Shown here: piece by piece, positions 43,706 through 45,888 of the stretch
How the letters are laid out: the number at the start of each line of letters is the position of its first letter
Position numbering within the stretch: the stretch's first letter is position 1
NCBI GenBank assembly: GCA_030535605.1
Contig: JAUNRQ010000011.1
Coordinates: forward strand, 1 to 45,888
Reading direction: 5' to 3'
DNA length: 45,888 bases
Origin: Pseudoxanthomonas suwonensis
GTDB taxonomy: Bacteria > Pseudomonadota > Gammaproteobacteria > Xanthomonadales > Xanthomonadaceae
Program-made: the position numbers and the translations under genes
Notes under the pieces: model-generated
Database searches by the model: none
The model's input: the letters and a program-made list of their open reading frames with translations, nothing else
What the model was told of the DNA's origin: nothing

Positions 43706-44504
43706 GATGACTGCCACGCGCTGCGCCAACTGCGGGCGCGCCGTCGAAGGCGCGGGGCAGGCGTTCTGCCCGGCCTGCGGGCAGCCGACGCCGGCGCATC
43801 GGATCGACTGGCACTTCCTCGTGCATGAGCTGGAGCACAGCGTGCTGCACATGGATCGCGGCGTGTTCTTCACGCTGCGGAACTTGCTGCTGCGGCCGGG
43901 TCACATGATCCGCGACTACATCGAAGGTCGGCGCGCCGGGATCGTCAAGCCGCTGTTGCTGATCATGATGACGGCGGCGCTGTTGATCGTGCTGGCGAAA
44001 TACCTGCTGGCCGGCGATCTGGTCGGCACGGTGTTGGCGGTCGACGCCGGCAGTGGCCAGCCCGAGGACCTCGGCAAGCTGGACGTGGACTATCTGGTGA
44101 CCACGTTCGGCGCGATCAAGGCATGGATGAACCAGCATTACACCGTGCTGACCTTGCTGATGCTGCCGCTCGAGGCGCTCGCCTTCAAGCTGGCGTTCAG
44201 GCGGGTTGGCGGGCTCAACTATCCCGAGTGGCTGGTGATCACCACCTTCCTGACCGCACAGAGTTTCGTGCTGCAGGCGATCGCCATGCCGCTGCAGCGC
44301 GCCTGGCCGCAGATGCAAGGCACGATCATGCTGGTTGCGGCCGGCTACGGGGCGGTGTCGCTGGTGCAGTACTTCGGCCGCGACCACGCGCGCTGGAAGA
44401 TCGCCATCCGTGCCGTCCTCGGGTATGGGATGGTCATGCTGATTTCGATCACGCTGAACGTGCTGGTCGCATTGGCAGTCGTGCTCAAGGCGTTTCGTCC
44501 TTGA
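43698..44504 (+). CDS. DUF3667-like membrane protein with zinc-ribbon-like N-terminus
   Basis: A 268-residue protein. The N-terminus 'CANCGRAVEGAGQAFCPACG' holds two CxxC pairs, as in a zinc ribbon. The region 'FFTLRNLLLRPGHMIRDYIEGRR' and four or five membrane helices fit DUF3667-type proteins. The molecular role of this family is not known to me. ATG at 43698 overlaps the preceding gene by eight bases; ATG at 43707 is the alternative. It is the last gene of the plus-strand group and stops 12 bases from the pyrF stop. Confidence 0.8.
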   Translation: MTEMTATRCANCGRAVEGAGQAFCPACGQPTPAHRIDWHFLVHELEHSVLHMDRGVFFTLRNLLLRPGHMIRDYIEGRRAGIVKPLLLIMMTAALLIVLAKYLLAGDLVGTVLAVDAGSGQPEDLGKLDVDYLVTTFGAIKAWMNQHYTVLTLLMLPLEALAFKLAFRRVGGLNYPEWLVITTFLTAQSFVLQAIAMPLQRAWPQMQGTIMLVAAGYGAVSLVQYFGRDHARWKIAIRAVLGYGMVMLISITLNVLVALAVVLKAFRP

Positions 44505-44516
44505 TGCGGTGACCCG

Positions 44517-45335
44517 TCAGCGGAAGCGGTTGATCGCATCGCGCAAGCCGCGTGCGGCGTCCGCCGCCGCCTCGGCGTAGCCGGCGCCGGACGAGGCATA
44601 CAGGATCCCGCGCGAGGAGTTGATCATCAGCCCGGTGCCGTCGGCGCTCCGGCCGTTGCGCACCACGGCCTCGACATCGCCACCCTGTGCGCCGACGCCT
44701 GGGATCAGCAGCGGCATGTCGCCGACGATCCCGCGGATCACCTTCAGCTCCTCCGGAAAGGTGGCGCCGACCACCAAGGCACAGTTGCCATCGGTATTCC
44801 AATCGCTGACGATCGCTCGGGCCACGTGCAGGTACAGCGGCTCGCCATCGACCATCAGCTCCTGGAAGTCGCGAGAACCCGGGTTGCTGGTGTGGCAGAG
44901 GAAGATGCAGCCGCGGTCGTTGCGTTGCAGGAAAGGCTGGGCGGAGTCGAAACCCATGTAGGGATTCAGCGTGACCGCATCGGCGCCGAAGCGCTCGAAC
45001 GCCTCCACGGCGTACTGTTGCGCGGTGCTGCCGATGTCGCCGCGCTTGGCATCGAGGATCACCGGCACGTCCGGGTGCGCGCCGGCGATGTGCGCGATCA
45101 GCCGCTGCAGTTGCGCCTCGCCGTCGTTGTGCGCGGCGAAGTAGGCGATCTGCGGCTTGAACGCACAGGCGAACTCGGCGGTGGCATCGGCGATGCGTGC
45201 GCAGAAATGGAACAGCGCATCGGGATCGCTGACGAACGCGTCCGGGAACTTCGCCGGGTCCGGGTCCAGGCCGACGCACAGCAGGGTGTCGGCATCGCGC
45301 CAGCGGTTGCGGAGTTTGTCGATGAAGTTGGCCAC
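44517..45335 (-). CDS. pyrF: Orotidine 5'-phosphate decarboxylase
   Basis: A 272-residue enzyme that makes UMP from OMP, the last step in pyrimidine synthesis. '[13 protein letters not shown]', '[11 protein letters not shown]' and '[18 protein letters not shown]' (the D-K-R-x-D-I catalytic segment) place it in the longer PyrF group 2, as in xanthomonads and mycobacteria. The start is GTG at 45335 with GGAGG seven bases upstream, giving '[11 protein letters not shown]'; the longer frame to 45434 would run through the structured leader. It is convergent with the DUF3667-type gene. Confidence 0.94.
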   Translation of the reverse strand: MANFIDKLRNRWRDADTLLCVGLDPDPAKFPDAFVSDPDALFHFCARIADATAEFACAFKPQIAYFAAHNDGEAQLQRLIAHIAGAHPDVPVILDAKRGDIGSTAQQYAVEAFERFGADAVTLNPYMGFDSAQPFLQRNDRGCIFLCHTSNPGSRDFQELMVDGEPLYLHVARAIVSDWNTDGNCALVVGATFPEELKVIRGIVGDMPLLIPGVGAQGGDVEAVVRNGRSADGTGLMINSSRGILYASSGAGYAEAAADAARGLRDAINRFR

Positions 45336-45351
45336 ACTGCCTCCGGCGGGT

Positions 45352-45439
45352 ATCGGGTGGTCGGCGGACCAGCGTGCCACGGATGGCGCGCCCGAGTCAG
45401 GGCGGGAAGCCCTGACCGAGGGAGGAGCGACCACCCGAT
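45352..45439 (-). promoter_or_regulatory. Structured leader of pyrF
   Basis: Two nested inverted repeats precede pyrF. The outer arms, ATCGGGTGGTCG at 45352-45363 and CGACCACCCGAT at 45428-45439, match over 12 bases. The inner arms, GTCAGGGC at 45396-45403 and GCCCTGAC at 45409-45416, match over eight bases. A short hairpin (TGGTC/GACCA, 45358-45371) overlaps the outer arm near the start, so two folds exclude each other. The inner hairpin may also end the ettA transcript. Confidence 0.5.
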
Positions 45440-45456
45440 GGCCGCTCCCGCGTCCG

Positions 45457-45888
<432 letters not shown>

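Overview
The window looks like a chromosomal segment from a GC-rich gammaproteobacterium of the Xanthomonadaceae/Lysobacteraceae (Xanthomonas, Lysobacter or Luteimonas type). The evidence is the xps-type order of type II secretion genes (F-G-H-I-J-K-L-M-N-D, secretin last, no separate gspC), a short-lid adenylate kinase, a pyrophosphate-dependent phosphofructokinase beside an H+-pyrophosphatase, several TonB-dependent receptors and REP-like intergenic repeats. Genus cannot be fixed from the sequence alone.

Layout. 1-5300: a visibly less GC-rich block holding a TonB-dependent receptor, a secreted class C beta-lactamase-like serine hydrolase and a doubtful small ORF, all on the minus strand; it reads like an acquired uptake/hydrolysis module. 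5026-5856: gene-poor, with possible gene remnants and a dispersed pyrimidine-rich repeat. 5857-10927: succinyl-CoA:3-ketoacid CoA-transferase (scoAB), a polytopic membrane protein read from a TTG start just behind ETF-ubiquinone oxidoreductase, and an AlkB-like dioxygenase. 10999-14549: an Mla-type phospholipid transport operon (permease with STAS-like N-terminus, ATPase, MCE protein, PqiC-like lipoprotein). 14676-15974: a ThrE-type exporter.

16006-20393: a pyrophosphate-linked block with K+-independent H+-pyrophosphatase (with its terminator), a small secreted protein, two REP-like units and PPi-phosphofructokinase. 20500-22667: adk and mpl (murein tripeptide recycling, TTG start). 22729-25498: a DedA/PAP2/LssY-like three-domain membrane protein whose PAP2 motifs are degenerate, and a RIO/LPS-type kinase. 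25499-25868: a gene-free stretch of purine/pyrimidine-rich repeats. 25869-28816: closely spaced SDR, HIT protein, glyoxalase I and an ArgD-type aminotransferase, then brnQ.

30384-32715: a FecA-like receptor behind a recognisable Fur box. 32831-41925: the type II secretion operon gspF to gspD, without gspE, followed by two GT2-type glycosyltransferases and a DUF3667-type membrane protein with a zinc-ribbon-like N-terminus. 44517-45888: pyrF, with a structured leader, and the 3' part of ettA running off the window end. No tRNA, rRNA, CRISPR array, intact transposase, integrase or replication origin was seen. The strongest leads are the low-GC receptor/hydrolase block, the PPi cassette, the degenerate PAP2 fusion, the dispersed intergenic repeats and the mpl and pyrF leaders.
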